A DNA stretch of 64,000 bases from contig JALIRH010000019.1 of assembly GCA_023055505.1 (NCBI GenBank), positions 1,984,001-2,048,000 of the forward strand. Direction: 5' to 3'. Both the position numbers and the translations under genes were made by a program. Positions within the stretch are counted from its first letter, which is position 1. The number at the start of each line of letters is the position of its first letter. Below the pieces are notes generated by a model. That model was given only the letters and a program-made list of their open reading frames with translations, ran no database searches and was not told where the DNA came from. The DNA comes from Callipepla californica brunnescens. Its lineage: Eukaryota; Chordata; Aves; Galliformes; Odontophoridae. Positions 14,032 through 26,700 of this stretch are shown in pieces.

Positions 14032-15223
14032 CCAACTTTTTTTGATTTATTACTATAATTTTTATTTGCAAAGAAGTGTTATATTTGGCGAAGTTGTATC
14101 AGGAGTTCTCGTATGCATAATTCTTAATTTATACATGTTTTAGTACTAGATAATACTTAAATAAAAAATATAAAAGAAAGGGCTCTTGGACGAATGAAAT
14201 TAAATGGGCGAAGTGAGCTTTTGGAAACCCAAAAGTCTGAGCTGTAGCTTTTAGAGAGTTCTATCCCTTTGCTTTGCAGGATTTGAAAAGCAAGCTCTAC
14301 TATTTGCATTTTCAGTACTTTTATGTTGCCTTTCCAAAGGAAAAAGGAGTTGGATGCAGGCCTGAGTCAGATCTCATGGGGATAGTGTTCTGTACCTTAA
14401 ATTACAATCAGATGTATTTTATTTCAGATACCATTTTCATCTGAAAATTGGTAAGAAGCCTAATTATTTGACCAGGTTACTATTTACACAGACCACTGTA
14501 TAGCAATCTGTGATTTATCCACAGCTGGCAACACGTGAGCCTTGAAAGGTTTTGTTTTGTGTTTGGAACAGTTTTTAAAAAATCTGACTCTGTTCATTAA
14601 ATGAAAAAATAAAAGATGGTAGAGATTGCTATGGAGACAGGATGTTATATAAACTGTTCATTTTAACTCTTCAGAATGTAAAAATAGCAAAGAAGCCTGG
14701 ATGTTTACAGGCTTCCAGTCGTTCAAGGTACTGAGTAACTCCACAAGAAGCAAAGCATTCTTATGCCCTTTGGACTTTTATTGTCATGTAACGAGTCGTG
14801 CTCCGATTTTGAAAGCAGTCGTGCATTTGTTACACTGGAGAGCATGGAGCAGGGAAAAAGAAATAGATGACTTTCTAAGTAGTCTTTAATCTATAAACTT
14901 CTCATTATATTATTCTTGCAGCAAGTACAATGCCTAAGATGATCTGTTAGTTGAAGTACATAGAAGAAAAACATGTATATTCTGTAATTCAAAGATAGAA
15001 AAACATGTATAAAAATGGGAAATAAGATTGTTTCACTATTGTCCCTTTCAGAGTTTCATAATGACAGTGTTATAGATAAATAAAACCACATCTCAGTTCT
15101 ATCTGACAACCTTCTCCCCTCAGTGTTTTTGTTTCTTTATCTCAGACATTATCTCTGGCCTTACATTTAACAACTGCAGCTTTTACTTGAAAATTACAAT
15201 TATTCCCTGAGTTTTGAAAACAG

Positions 15224-15345
15224 TTCACGGAATTGCAGAACCATAGGAGTTGGAAGGGACCTCTGGAGATTTAGTCAAAGCCCCCTGCTAGAGCAGGTTC
15301 CTCACCGTATGCTACAAGTAGCATAGAGGATTGCTTCCTTCCAAG
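15224..15345 (-). mobile_element. CR1 LINE 3'-end fragment
   Basis: On the + strand the sequence reads GTTGGAAGGGACCTCTGGAG, then CCCCCTGCTAGAGCAGGTT, which is the antisense of the conserved CR1 3' untranslated tail in birds. Only about 120 bp is left, starting at a degraded version of the terminal octamer repeat (CAGAACCATAG). It is a typical 5'-truncated CR1 insertion, antisense to ADK and about 1 kb upstream of the first visible exon. Edges are approximate. Confidence 0.88.
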
Positions 15346-16255
15346 TGAAACCATGCTATTCCCAGATATCAAGTTACATTAAGTATTGTGTTCCCACCTA
15401 CTTCTCTTAGCATAAATACTACAGGCAGATGGATGTGAAAGCTGTCTAATCACAAAAAGTAATGAATTTAACTAGTGTCTACAGCACAGATATAGTGTTT
15501 AGAATGGTAAGGTAATGGTAGGGGAAAGGAAAATGAACACTACAGACTTCAAATATTACTGTTAAAGAATGAAGGACGGTACTTTTGCTGAGAATGATAA
15601 ACTACATTGTGCCATTTTTAAAAGATTGAGCATAGTGGTTGTAGCTGAATGTCTCACTGAGACTGTGGAGTCCACCTCTGTGTGAGCTGGGAGCAGGAGC
15701 TGCAGGTCAGCTCAGTGATGAGAGCATCCTGGCCTCCCTTCCTGCAATCACCTGGATCCCTTTATGGATCTGGTTGTTGTAGACAAATGAAAAATACTGG
15801 GCAGAAACATGAAAACCCATAGATTTCTCCTGTAGAACAATTGCACCATACTCAGCTTATTTATTAAAAACAAGGTACTAATTTTTCAGGCAAAGGATTT
15901 CGTTAATCTCTTAGATGTGCGTAAGCCATCTTTTTGGACTTTGGAATTAAGCAGTGCAGTCTGACTCTCATTCCAAAGTGGGCCATTTAAAATTATAGTA
16001 TGGTGCCTCTTAAAATACAAATAAATTTCTTGATTGCCATGGGAAAGTGTACTACATAGAAGGCAGAGGTAGTGGGAATCTTTTTCCTTCTCACCATGTG
16101 CAGTGTTTTTGTCACATCCCTAGTACATTAATGTAAAGGCGATGTTTTTATCCATAGTTGTGTGATTTTGTTTGTAGCCTGCATGTGGCAACAAGGTGGG
16201 ATTGGGGTGACCTTCTAGAAACAGCATACTTGATGTGGTTCCTAATTTGAAGTAA

Positions 16256-16549
<294 letters not shown>

Positions 16550-19500
16550 TGACCATCTAAGAAATCACCGGAGAATGCAGTCCATAATCACAAGGCTGTG
16601 AAATGTCAGTTGATGCCAAATATGTAACTTGGCCTGTCAGATTTGCCACTTGCTTGTTTTAGTCTGGAGACACATGAAGAAATTATTCTAGATTGAAAGA
16701 GGAAATCTCCAACTGTTGGCTGCTTCCTAATAGTTGCCCATATGTATGACGAACCAGCCCTGCAATTTAATCTCTGTGGGGAAAAAACATATGAAGGGCC
16801 ATCGTAGAAGTGCTGCTACTCATTTCCATACTCATATGCCTTTTCTTGATAACATTTCTATGATGAAATAGACTCCTTTGGGAGAAGCAGTAAGAGAAAG
16901 CTAAAAAACAGTCAATTTGTTTAGAAGTCTCTCAGCTTTTTTTGTGGTGAAGAGATTGGTAGTCCATTTAAGGAAGGCTTGTTTTTGCTACACAGCATTT
17001 GAGAAACATCTTACATGAAATCTTACCTGGAAATCCATGGTAATAGGCAAACTGAATTCAGATTTCACTCATTGTAGTGCTATCTGTTTTTTTGTTGGTT
17101 TTTTTTCCATTTCAGAAAGTTCTCTTAAGCATTAATTTTCTTGGCACAAAATGGTTTAATAGATAAATATGTCTTGGAAAATGTGGCATACCTAATTCAA
17201 GTGTTGGCTTGTCTAAAGGTAACTACATTAGTACTGCAAAAGTATGGAAAAGTGACTTATTCCTGTCAGTGATTATTCCTGGTCGTGACACAGGGAGTTG
17301 CACCAACACAAATCAATTTTTCTACTGTTGCTGTCTACAGATTAGCACCTAACATTGTTATGGATACAATACTTAAAGAAGTATTTTTAAAATGAAGGAA
17401 ATTGCAATGTTTTTAAATGCAATAGAATAGGAAATATTTCTTAAACTGTAGCGAACAAAACAAGTGGTATTTTCTTGACAGTTTTTTATTGCCAGTTTTT
17501 GCTTTATTCTGCCTTTGCAGTACAATCCTCTCAAGGATGATACAGAGTGTTCCAGTTTAATAGCAGTATATTATAAATAAAAACAATTTCAGATTTCACA
17601 AATTAGATAGACTAAGTCTAGTCAATACTTGGGTGGCAGAGCTTCAGACTAAGTATTTCTAGTCTTCTATATAAATATTGCCTCACTGAATTCATATCAC
17701 AGGAGTTCATAACATTTTTCAGAAGATAAAACGTTGATTGGTACTATTGTTATATTTGCATACTTAATAAGCAATAGTCCTTCATACTGGCAACATTCCA
17801 ATTTTTGGAAATTATATTCAGAATACCTTGATTTCCTTTGCCATGTCAGTTTGCTATGGCATTTTTCACCTGCTGTCATTAAATACTGTATAGCACTGAT
17901 GTGTACAGCATCTAATGTCCTCTACATTTTTGAAGCATTTTAGTCTCTTTCTGGTGAAAGACACTATTTAAACTGAAGTGACCATCTTTAGACTTGTCTG
18001 TAAATATTTCAGAGTACTAGTCTTTTGTTCTTCTTATTGCACGTAGTGTATTTGAACTTTGTAATCACTTGAAAATCCTGGTCATCTTTTAGTCTCTGCT
18101 TTCCACTATATAAGCTGGTCATTGCTGCTTTTGGTTTATTGAAATTATATTCACTGTGGTTTATTCTCTTGTCTTTCTGTATAACTTGAAACCACACCCT
18201 TGGCATGATATACGTCCAGTTTATAGTAGCTGCTGTATCTTGTAATTGCCATTCTTTCTACTCTTTGCATATGGTTTGTGGTAAAGAATAGTTGCAAAAC
18301 CGAAGAAAAGCTGACTCTGATGTGTTCTGCCTTCTGGTAGCTCCCCTCTTTGTTTATTGTTTTTATATTCATTTCATTTGCAAGTACATTTAGAACTTTT
18401 TTGTCTTTATGCCCTTGATGGGCAGAGAATCTCTTCAGCTAACCAACACCAAGATCTTGCTTATTTACTACAATTTTCTTTTGCTTTTGCTCAAAGTTTT
18501 CCATCAGTTATGCTAGTTTAATTAAATACTGGGAGCACATAAGTTAACATACAAGTAAGACGCCCTAAGTGGTGTGGTTGTTATTCTATTAGTACAACAA
18601 TAGTCTCAGACATGATTTTTATTCCTCTCTGTTTATCCTCGCACTACATTATAGACCAATGCAATTTGATTGTTAAGCACTGAGCTGTTTATTTTTTTTT
18701 TTTGAGTAATACAAAAAACATCCAAGAACAGCAAGATTCCAAATTGCTGCTATTCCTAAACTAAAAACAATTGGCAAAGTGATTTTAAATTATATCTTCT
18801 ACTTAAAAATTTACATCTGAATGGAGATTGGTTATTTCAAGTTTCAGCCAGATGGTAATTAAAATGGGCAAGTTATAAACCTCTTGGAATAAATGTCTAG
18901 TTTACAATGTAAATGCCAGCATACCCTTATCTGCAGTCGAGACAGCGAATGCAGTGGTAAGAGCTCAGTACATTTATCAGTTCCAGCACTAGCTCAGTGA
19001 CCACTGGTGTTTTGATCACTGTTTTAAATCCTTTTTATAGCTAGCCAAACATCTTGCCTTGGATTTTTGATATTATTAACTGTACTTCATGTAACAAATT
19101 TAGTACAGAACGTTCAGAATAGGAATAATTACACGTTCATTGCTGCTAACCAATTAAGGCCATTCTGTAGTCATAGTCTAGCAATACATGACTGGAGAAC
19201 TTGATTATTTTCATTGCTTTTAATTTTTATTAAATTAAGGTTTTTTTAATAGTGTCATTTTGCAAATGATTCTTAGCAATAATACCTTCCAAGCTACCAT
19301 AATCACTGGATAATTAACCTGCCAGGATTAAGCACACTCTACTTTGCCTCAGGATGCTTAACTCTCGAATAAGGTCAATTATCTCCTGATGGTAACTGCT
19401 TTGTCACAAGTTGCTGCTTAATTCATCTGTAGAGGCTCACCTTAGAATACATATTTTCCAATCAAAGTAACTTTTAGCAGCAGAGTGGTCCAAGGAGTGA

Positions 19501-20622
19501 AAGCTTTTAATAATACATCCCTACACAAAGTTGTGCAGTTTCCTACACAGCAATTACCAGTTAGGGAGCCAAAATTTGCATGTAATTCTTTCATGGACCT
19601 CGTTCTACTTTCCCAGTTAGGGCCAAAACTTGCTGACTGGTGCACCTGTAACAGGGTCAGCCCAGGAAGCACTGTTGCTGTACTACCTTATTTGAATCTG
19701 AGAGCCCAAAGAAGTCATGTCACAGGAACATGAGCTCTGACTTCCAGCATCCCCTAAAGATGGAAGTGGCATCTCCTCAGGGAAGAAACTGCTACTATGG
19801 GGAAAGGTCTGTGTTTTGGAACATGCAGCAGGATAGCAGTATGTTTTCTGTGGAGGTCTTCAGAATCAAGGGACTCTACAAAGCTTTCATATGATTCATC
19901 CCTGCATATGGCAGTCATATGTGACTCATAGAAGGGTGTTTATTAAGATATTGATGTGATGAAGAACTTCTGGGTTCTCTTCCTTCGCATAGGCAGGACA
20001 TCACTGAGAAATTTTTAGATTTAGAATCTTCAGAATTATGGTCGTGCTGAGCTTTTCATCTGCTGGTTCACAATAAAAAACATGATCAATATAGCTTGCA
20101 TTATGTAGTGCACAACAATCAGTAAAAGCTAAGGAGGGTATGTAGAATAGAAATAATGGATTTATTCTAACGCAGTGGTATTATAAAGAAAACTAATAGA
20201 ACAAATCTTGGAAATGAGATCTTCCTCTCTGATGTATAATATTGCTGCTTCTAAACACCCACTTACTGAACAAATCAATTTCAAGACTGTAAACTGAAAT
20301 TCTGAAAAGACAGATACTTCTACTAGGTCTTTCAGGAAATTGATGCTGGTGCAACAGCAAGCACGCTGAAGAGATGAAGTTGTGTGCAAGACTTTGACAT
20401 ACAATGGTAATAGATATAGTAATGGTTATGGAGTTATGTATCCTGTGCTTTAAAAAGGCATGTGCCTTTGTATGCAGTGAGATATCAAGCCTGTCTTGTC
20501 ATTTCATCCTATAATTTTGTTGAAATTGTACTTTTTTTTTTGTCTTAATTTAAAATCCTTTCAAGTGATGTATCAATTGCTAACATAAATATTCCCACAA
20601 ATAGATGTCATTTAAACACAGT

Positions 20623-20652
20623 CTTTATGAACCTTTATGAGCCTTTATAAAG
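20623..20652 (+). repeat. Three imperfect 10-bp tandem units
   Basis: Three successive decamers read CTTTATGAAC, CTTTATGAGC and CTTTATAAAG. It is a small local duplication without a visible role. Confidence 0.65.
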
Positions 20653-22427
20653 ACATGTCTCCATAATGACATGGAATCCCTTCAATGGCTGACAACAGTC
20701 GTTAACACACTGTTAAACTTCCTTAAAGTTTTAAACTGATAACAGTGATTAATGTTCTCCTGATTTTCATCTTGCAACCAGCCTGTAGTTTTGTGCTTAT
20801 CTTAAGTGTAGGAGTGAATGCAGTTTTCTGGCATAAAATGTTCTTCAGTCCACTGGGGTTTACACCTAAATGACAGTTTCCAAGTAAATCTCTCTATTCC
20901 TTTCCTGTAACCTTTAACACGTTTACAAACACCTTTCACTGCACATACTTTGGTATATAACATTAAGATATGACACTTGGACAAACCTCAGTCCTGCCTA
21001 TAAACTTTGATGGATTATAACCTAGGACCAGGTTGCATTAGGAATCTGCCCACAGCTCACAAGAATGAGATTTAATAGCCTTTGTAAGGTGAACAAGCCA
21101 CGTGGTGATTCTCTGTAAAGTGTTGTACATTCATAATGGTGTAATTGAATTGATCTGAATTTACGCCAGTCTAATTGCTTCTGTTCATACACCTCGCAGA
21201 TCATTTCCCACCCGTACTGCATGCCTTTTCACACTGGTGAATTGTCTGTTTCCAAGGAAATGATTAAGAGGTGAGAGACAGGAGAAAATCAGGTGGCGGG
21301 TATAATTTGATGTGTGGAGGAAGTTTGACTTTTGATGAATGAGGAAAGGGAGGCAAATGTTTCAATCTGTTCTTCTATATCAAGAAGAACAGGGATATAG
21401 CAAATTATGGCTGATCGTGCCATGAAACTCACAAAGTTGTTTTTGTAATTAATTTCACATATGCTTTCAAAATCACTTCTGAATATTTGAAATTATTAGC
21501 AGAAGACAAACACTAAATTCTGTTTGGATTGAAACTGAGCGTCTTGAGGAGGCTTATTTTATTGAACAGTTAACTTGCTTACATGTAAAGAGCTTTAAGA
21601 AACATTAATTCTTTCTCTTTAACTTATAGGAACTGATGGATATTGAGAGATTATTTTCAGTGGTTGTTTGTAAGATAACTTCCTTATGAATTCCACCTTT
21701 ACCTTCATTTTCTTAATCTTTTTTTCATTATGATTAAAATTTTCAGAAATATTTTCTTAAATGAATTAAATTGGGCATTAGTGTTTTTCATTCCAATTTA
21801 TATGTCAGTATTTTTCCATTTCCTAAAGGTTTTCAGAAACTTGCTTCACTGGTGAGAGTGATTATCTTCATTTCGTAGGCTGAGTGTGAAAGTGAGACTT
21901 GCGTGTTCCCTCACAGGGAGTTTGCAGTTGCGTTAAAAAGCATAGTCAGGTATTATGACCCAGTTTATTAAATACACATGGGGAAAAAATTGTTAGGAGA
22001 AAGCTTGTCTTCTCTTCTGTTTTAGCAGGTAGAGGTTTTTAAAGTCAACTGCTGCTTGTGTTTGCTTTTCTAAACTGCTGTAAACAGATGACAATTTCTT
22101 TTTATAAATCTTATATTTAAGACTGCTGCAAAGGCTTTGGAAGGACCCTGGGAATTAAGAATTATAATTTTGAGTGGAGGAAAAATAAATGTTATTTTTC
22201 TTCAGTGTCTTTGTAGAATCTTGACACTTATTTCCTGGTTGAGATTATGCATTTTCAATTGTAGGAAGGCTGTGGTGTTTTAATATTACTGCTTAATTCA
22301 CAGAATTAGCTTTCTTAGTATTGAGAAATCTAATAAATTGTGGCCAGGTGAAAAACGAGAGGGTCTCTAGCACAAGGGAGGTTGATAATGTCAATGGCAT
22401 GCCATAAAGATGTGCTGTGGGATGGAT

Positions 22428-22454
22428 GCTGAAATAGCCAAAGGCTATTTCAGC
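22428..22454. repeat. Perfect 12-bp inverted repeat, 3-nt loop
   Basis: The left arm GCTGAAATAGCC and right arm GGCTATTTCAGC are exact reverse complements separated by AAA. The stem does not extend beyond 12 bp, so it is too short for a microRNA precursor. It is a hairpin or cruciform-capable palindrome inside the 31-kb intron. Confidence 0.85.
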
Positions 22455-23144
22455 TGCAGACACTGAATCTGCTTCTTCCTCTCTCTTCTCTCCCCACCTA
22501 CCTTGTGAACTGCAGTGGCTCTCTAAGATGAAATACTTTTAAATCATTTTTCAGCCTTGCAGCCGTCATTGATAAAAGCCCTGTTACTTGAAATGATATG
22601 AATCACTGTGGAGTTAATCATACCTTATACAACAACATATTTTGTTGTGATTCATTCTGTTTCAATTAATCATCCTATTTATCTACATTGTCTCAGCTGC
22701 TGCACTGAAATTCATGAGTAATAAGCAAGTAATTATTTTAGTATATTTTACCTAGTACATTATGAATGAAATGAAAATTGAGAGCCAAGTATTTAAATTG
22801 ATATTTAGTGCTGCTTTCAGCTAATGTCTATCTATTTAAGTAATTTAGGAATCCTATTGCAGAAATGTTTCTTTTCTTTTTGTGGAAGACAACTAGGCAT
22901 TTGGAAAAGAAACATATACTTTACAACAGGCTTCACATCTTCAAACCAGAAATATTTTCTAGTAGTCTCTTGGAATGCTTAGGGATATTTGTTCTTCCTT
23001 ATGCTACGCAGTGTTGAGACACTTTTAAGATTACGAATACTGTACAGAATGCAGCTCAAGATCGAACATGTCCCGTGAGAAGGCAGATTTCACTGTATTT
23101 CAGCAGCTTGTGTTTTACTGACGATGATTGATAACCTTTTTCAC

Positions 23145-23335
23145 TTTGTAGCACTTTCCAGAATGTTTCATAGCATTTCATAAACATTAAAGCTCAGAAT
23201 AAACCACGAAGGTGGGTGTGTAGACTTGACTCTGTTTTACAGGTGGACAATTGAGAGGTTGCTTGCCCAAGGTCATACAGCAAGTCAGTAGCAGAGCCAG
23301 GAACAAGCAAAATTTAGTTCTGACTTTTTTTCCTT
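23145..23335 (+). repeat. Ancient amniote MIR/CR1-L3-like repeat remnant
   Basis: The words GTAGCACTTTCCAGAATG, then TGTTTTACAGGTGGACAATT, then GAGAGGTTGCTTGCCCAAGG, then TCATACAGCAAGTCAGTAGC and AGAGCCAGGAACAAG occur in the same order as in old amniote interspersed repeats. The consensus I have in mind reads: cactttacaaat, attttacagatg, gaggttaagtgacttgcccaagg, tcacacag, gtggcagagccagga. Several long blocks agree, so the assignment to an old amniote family is fairly safe. Whether it is MIR-like SINE or the tail of an L2/L3 LINE cannot be decided by eye. Confidence 0.6.
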
Positions 23336-23707
23336 CTGATAGTGTCCTGAAATGTCAGCTGATGTATATATCTAGGACAAAACTCACCTGTCTGGTGGAA
23401 AAGACCTGCAGAGCTTGGCTTTCAATTTTTAGCGTGCAATTAACATACATCTTTGAAAGCATTCTGAAGATGAAATGCATGCGTTTTCAATAACCAAAGT
23501 GTTGGCGCAAAGAGCAAATATGCTATGGAAAAGCTGCATAAATAAGAATGGGAATAAAAGTTAGCAATTCTTTGTAAGAAGTAGAAAAATGGAGGCGGAA
23601 ACTTTCAGAAAAACTTGTTTAAATCAGCATAAATTCAGAACAGTTGAGTTTCACAGGGTTATTTGCAGATAATGAAGGCAAAACATTTTTAATTTTGTTA
23701 AAAATAG

Positions 23708-23733
23708 TTGGATCAAAATTTTTTTTGATCCAA
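23708..23733. repeat. Perfect 11-bp inverted repeat, 4-nt loop
   Basis: The arms TTGGATCAAAA and TTTTGATCCAA are exact reverse complements around TTTT. A partial copy of the left arm word (TTGGAT) recurs just downstream at about 23738. No transposon termini or target duplications are visible around it. Confidence 0.85.
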
Positions 23734-26700
23734 AATGTTGGATTTCCTTTTCCAATTCATTTGAAGTCTGTTCTTCATCCAAACATCTCAGGCCCGTTTT
23801 GGGGCAGATGTAGCTAGTTTGTGAATCAGAACAGTCAGATCACTCTTACACTGTCAGAGTCATTGAGACGTCTTGGGGATTCTCTCCCAGTACTGTCCCT
23901 ATTGTACTACGTGTAATATGTACTATTCATTTAGACAGCTTGAAACTCAGTTGTTTTTTAAATAATTTTAATGTTTAAATTTAATGTGTCTTATAATTTA
24001 GTGTTGCAGTTTATGTGTTCAAGCACACTGCCAGATTAATCTTCTGTCAGGAATGTCCTCCATCACAGCAAACTGTAATATTGCATCTAGAACTTAAGCT
24101 GCAAAAGTACAATGCAGTACAATACAAAAATACTTGTAGTATGCTCTGAGTTGATAAAAGAGAGTAGGAAACTTTCCTGTATATTTTTGTTTGTTTGGTG
24201 TTTTGGTTTATTTGTTTTTGAATGGGAAGTGGAAGGAAGATACTGGTCTTTGTAAGCTTGTTTCTGTGTTTTTGGTTTTTTTTTTTTTTTGCATTGAAAC
24301 AAGGTCAGGAAGAGGAACATACAGTGTACATAGGAAGAATGAGTGTTAGGGCCTATTTCAGTACCTGCCACCGATACATTCAGATTATCCCAACAGATAC
24401 GTATCCAGACTGCTCTTGGAAATTGCTAAAGGAGATCCCAAAACTTCCTTGCTTTACTGCTGTCCTTGAGGTTGAAGAGAACTTATCCCCTTCCCATCCA
24501 ACCTGAGTTTTCTTTGTCACATCAAACTAAGCCAATTCTCTCAGGCTCGGAAGACAGCTAATCAATAATCTCACTTTATCACTTCTGAAGTATTCAAAGA
24601 TAATGGTGATATTCCAGCTCTTTCCTGTATTTTCTGTTTTCCGTTTTATTTTGTTTGACTACAGGAGCCAGTAAACAAAGTTTAGGCCGCTAAGTGCCCT
24701 GAGGTAACAAGTGATTATTTTGGCAAATACAAAATGCTTTGTCTTAACTTAGTCTCCATTGAAACCAATTGCATAGAAACCCCGGAGCCGTGAGTGTTCA
24801 GTAATGCAGTTGTATGAAATGGGTCTCATTCAGTTCTCAAGACTTCTAATTGAGATTTTGCTATGAATGATACTTACATAATTGGCTTCTGCCTCATTAG
24901 CTGAAGAAGTTAAAAGCTGTACATTACATAAGGTAAAAACCACCTTGGTTATACAAACTAGTTATACACATTTTCGTAGGTAGATCTTCTCTGAAGAACT
25001 GAATTCTTCTTTGTCACAAACTTCTAGTGGAGTCTGAAGAACTTTTTAAGCCAAAATAGTCAAGATTGCCAGTAATATTGTATTTCTTGTTTCCAGAATA
25101 CACAGAGTGAAATCTATTTTACCGAATTTTAGCTTTACGATGTAATGAGATTCTGACTAATTATGTATAAAATTACTTGAGTACTCCCAAAAGTTGATCC
25201 TCGGGTTTTCAAAGTGTTGCGTAAGACAATTTCATAATTTCAACTTCTTAAATTCTATCTCCTTTTGCCTCACTTTCCTAAATACACAGTGCGAACTGCA
25301 TCATACCTCACTGAGGTACAAAGTTAATCATAACTGAGCAGTGAGCATTGCAGAAATATCTAGGAGTTCATTTGAAAAATACTGTTTTCAGTGAGAAGTA
25401 GTATGTTGGATGACTACAGTGTAGTATATAGCTCAATACAGCTCAGTAGTGCTCATACAAACCAAGGAGTTAGATGCCTATAAAAATAATATGAACTCAT
25501 GTAATTGCACTTTTATCTTAAAAAAAATCAAAATGAGATTACTCTTAGATTGTGCAAGTTTTTTTTCTGGTGTGTGCTTGCTTTATGTGCTTGGTGTTGC
25601 AGCATTCCCCATTCTTCTCACGTGAGTTGTGTGGTATCTCTGCAGTTCCCAGAGTTTTTATGCACCTCCCTGACCTCTGGTGTCGCAGGTAGAGTCATCA
25701 GTATGGCACCTTCTTGCTGACTGAAGTGTTCCTTGGAGAACTATTTAATATCACTCACGGTATTACTCCCATGATTAGCCATCATTGAACATCTGTTGCC
25801 TATCCAGCATTTTGGAATTGTATACATAGCTAGTTTGACAGTCCTGTGGGGAGAAATATTTTATAACCGGATGAGAGAGCAAGTACTTACACTACTGAAT
25901 TTTTCAAGAAAATATGCAATAATGTTATATACACAGAGAATAAAAGTAGCTATGTTTTCCAGACTGCATAAGAGTAAAAGTTTTATGTAATAATTTTAAT
26001 ACTGAAGCTGTTTTAGAAGAGAGGTGTAAATTGTGCACCCATAATTGTACAAAAGTGTGTTGAAACTGGTTAGAACAGCTTTGATTTTTTAATTTTATTT
26101 TTTATAAAACATAGATTAGGAAATAATATTGAAAGCATACTTTGGATGTTTAGGAATAAAATTGGCAATATTTTTATGGGATTAACGTATATTGTTATGT
26201 GGCACTTTAAAAAAAAAAACAATTTAAATGCTGTTTCTTTTCTTGTGTTATCACCTTCTATCATCACTTTTCTTCAACTTGTTTATATAGCACAAATACT
26301 ATTTTTATTCATTCAAGAGAGTTTCACATCTGATTACACTGCTATTCAGTAGTTTCATTTTTCTGACTTTCTTCAATGAGGAAGAGCAAAACTAGGCATT
26401 TGAAAACTCTTTTTCTAATTTCTATCCAGCTGTATAATCTTCTGTTACCCGGATTTCTACTGTTTTTGGATTTAGTGGGAAAAAATATAACCCATGGGTT
26501 CATTAGGATTGCTGAAAGATATTATGTGCAAGTAAACGATGTCAACATATTTTTCTTTCGTGCACAGATACATACATCGAAGGTGTTTGAAACTGACTTC
26601 CTCTAAACTATTCTTTATTTAGTAAAGTCTGTATTTTAATTTTGAATTTAGAATTAAGATACTGGAGTTGCTAATACTGAGCATTTTCATTATTTGATTG

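Noticed and set aside
22428..22454. MicroRNA precursor at the perfect hairpin
   Set aside because: The stem is only 12 bp and pairing does not extend outward, too short for a pre-miRNA.
24087..24371. 94-codon minus-strand frame with Lys-rich centre
   Set aside because: The Lys run is translated from the poly-T tract; no other protein-like feature.
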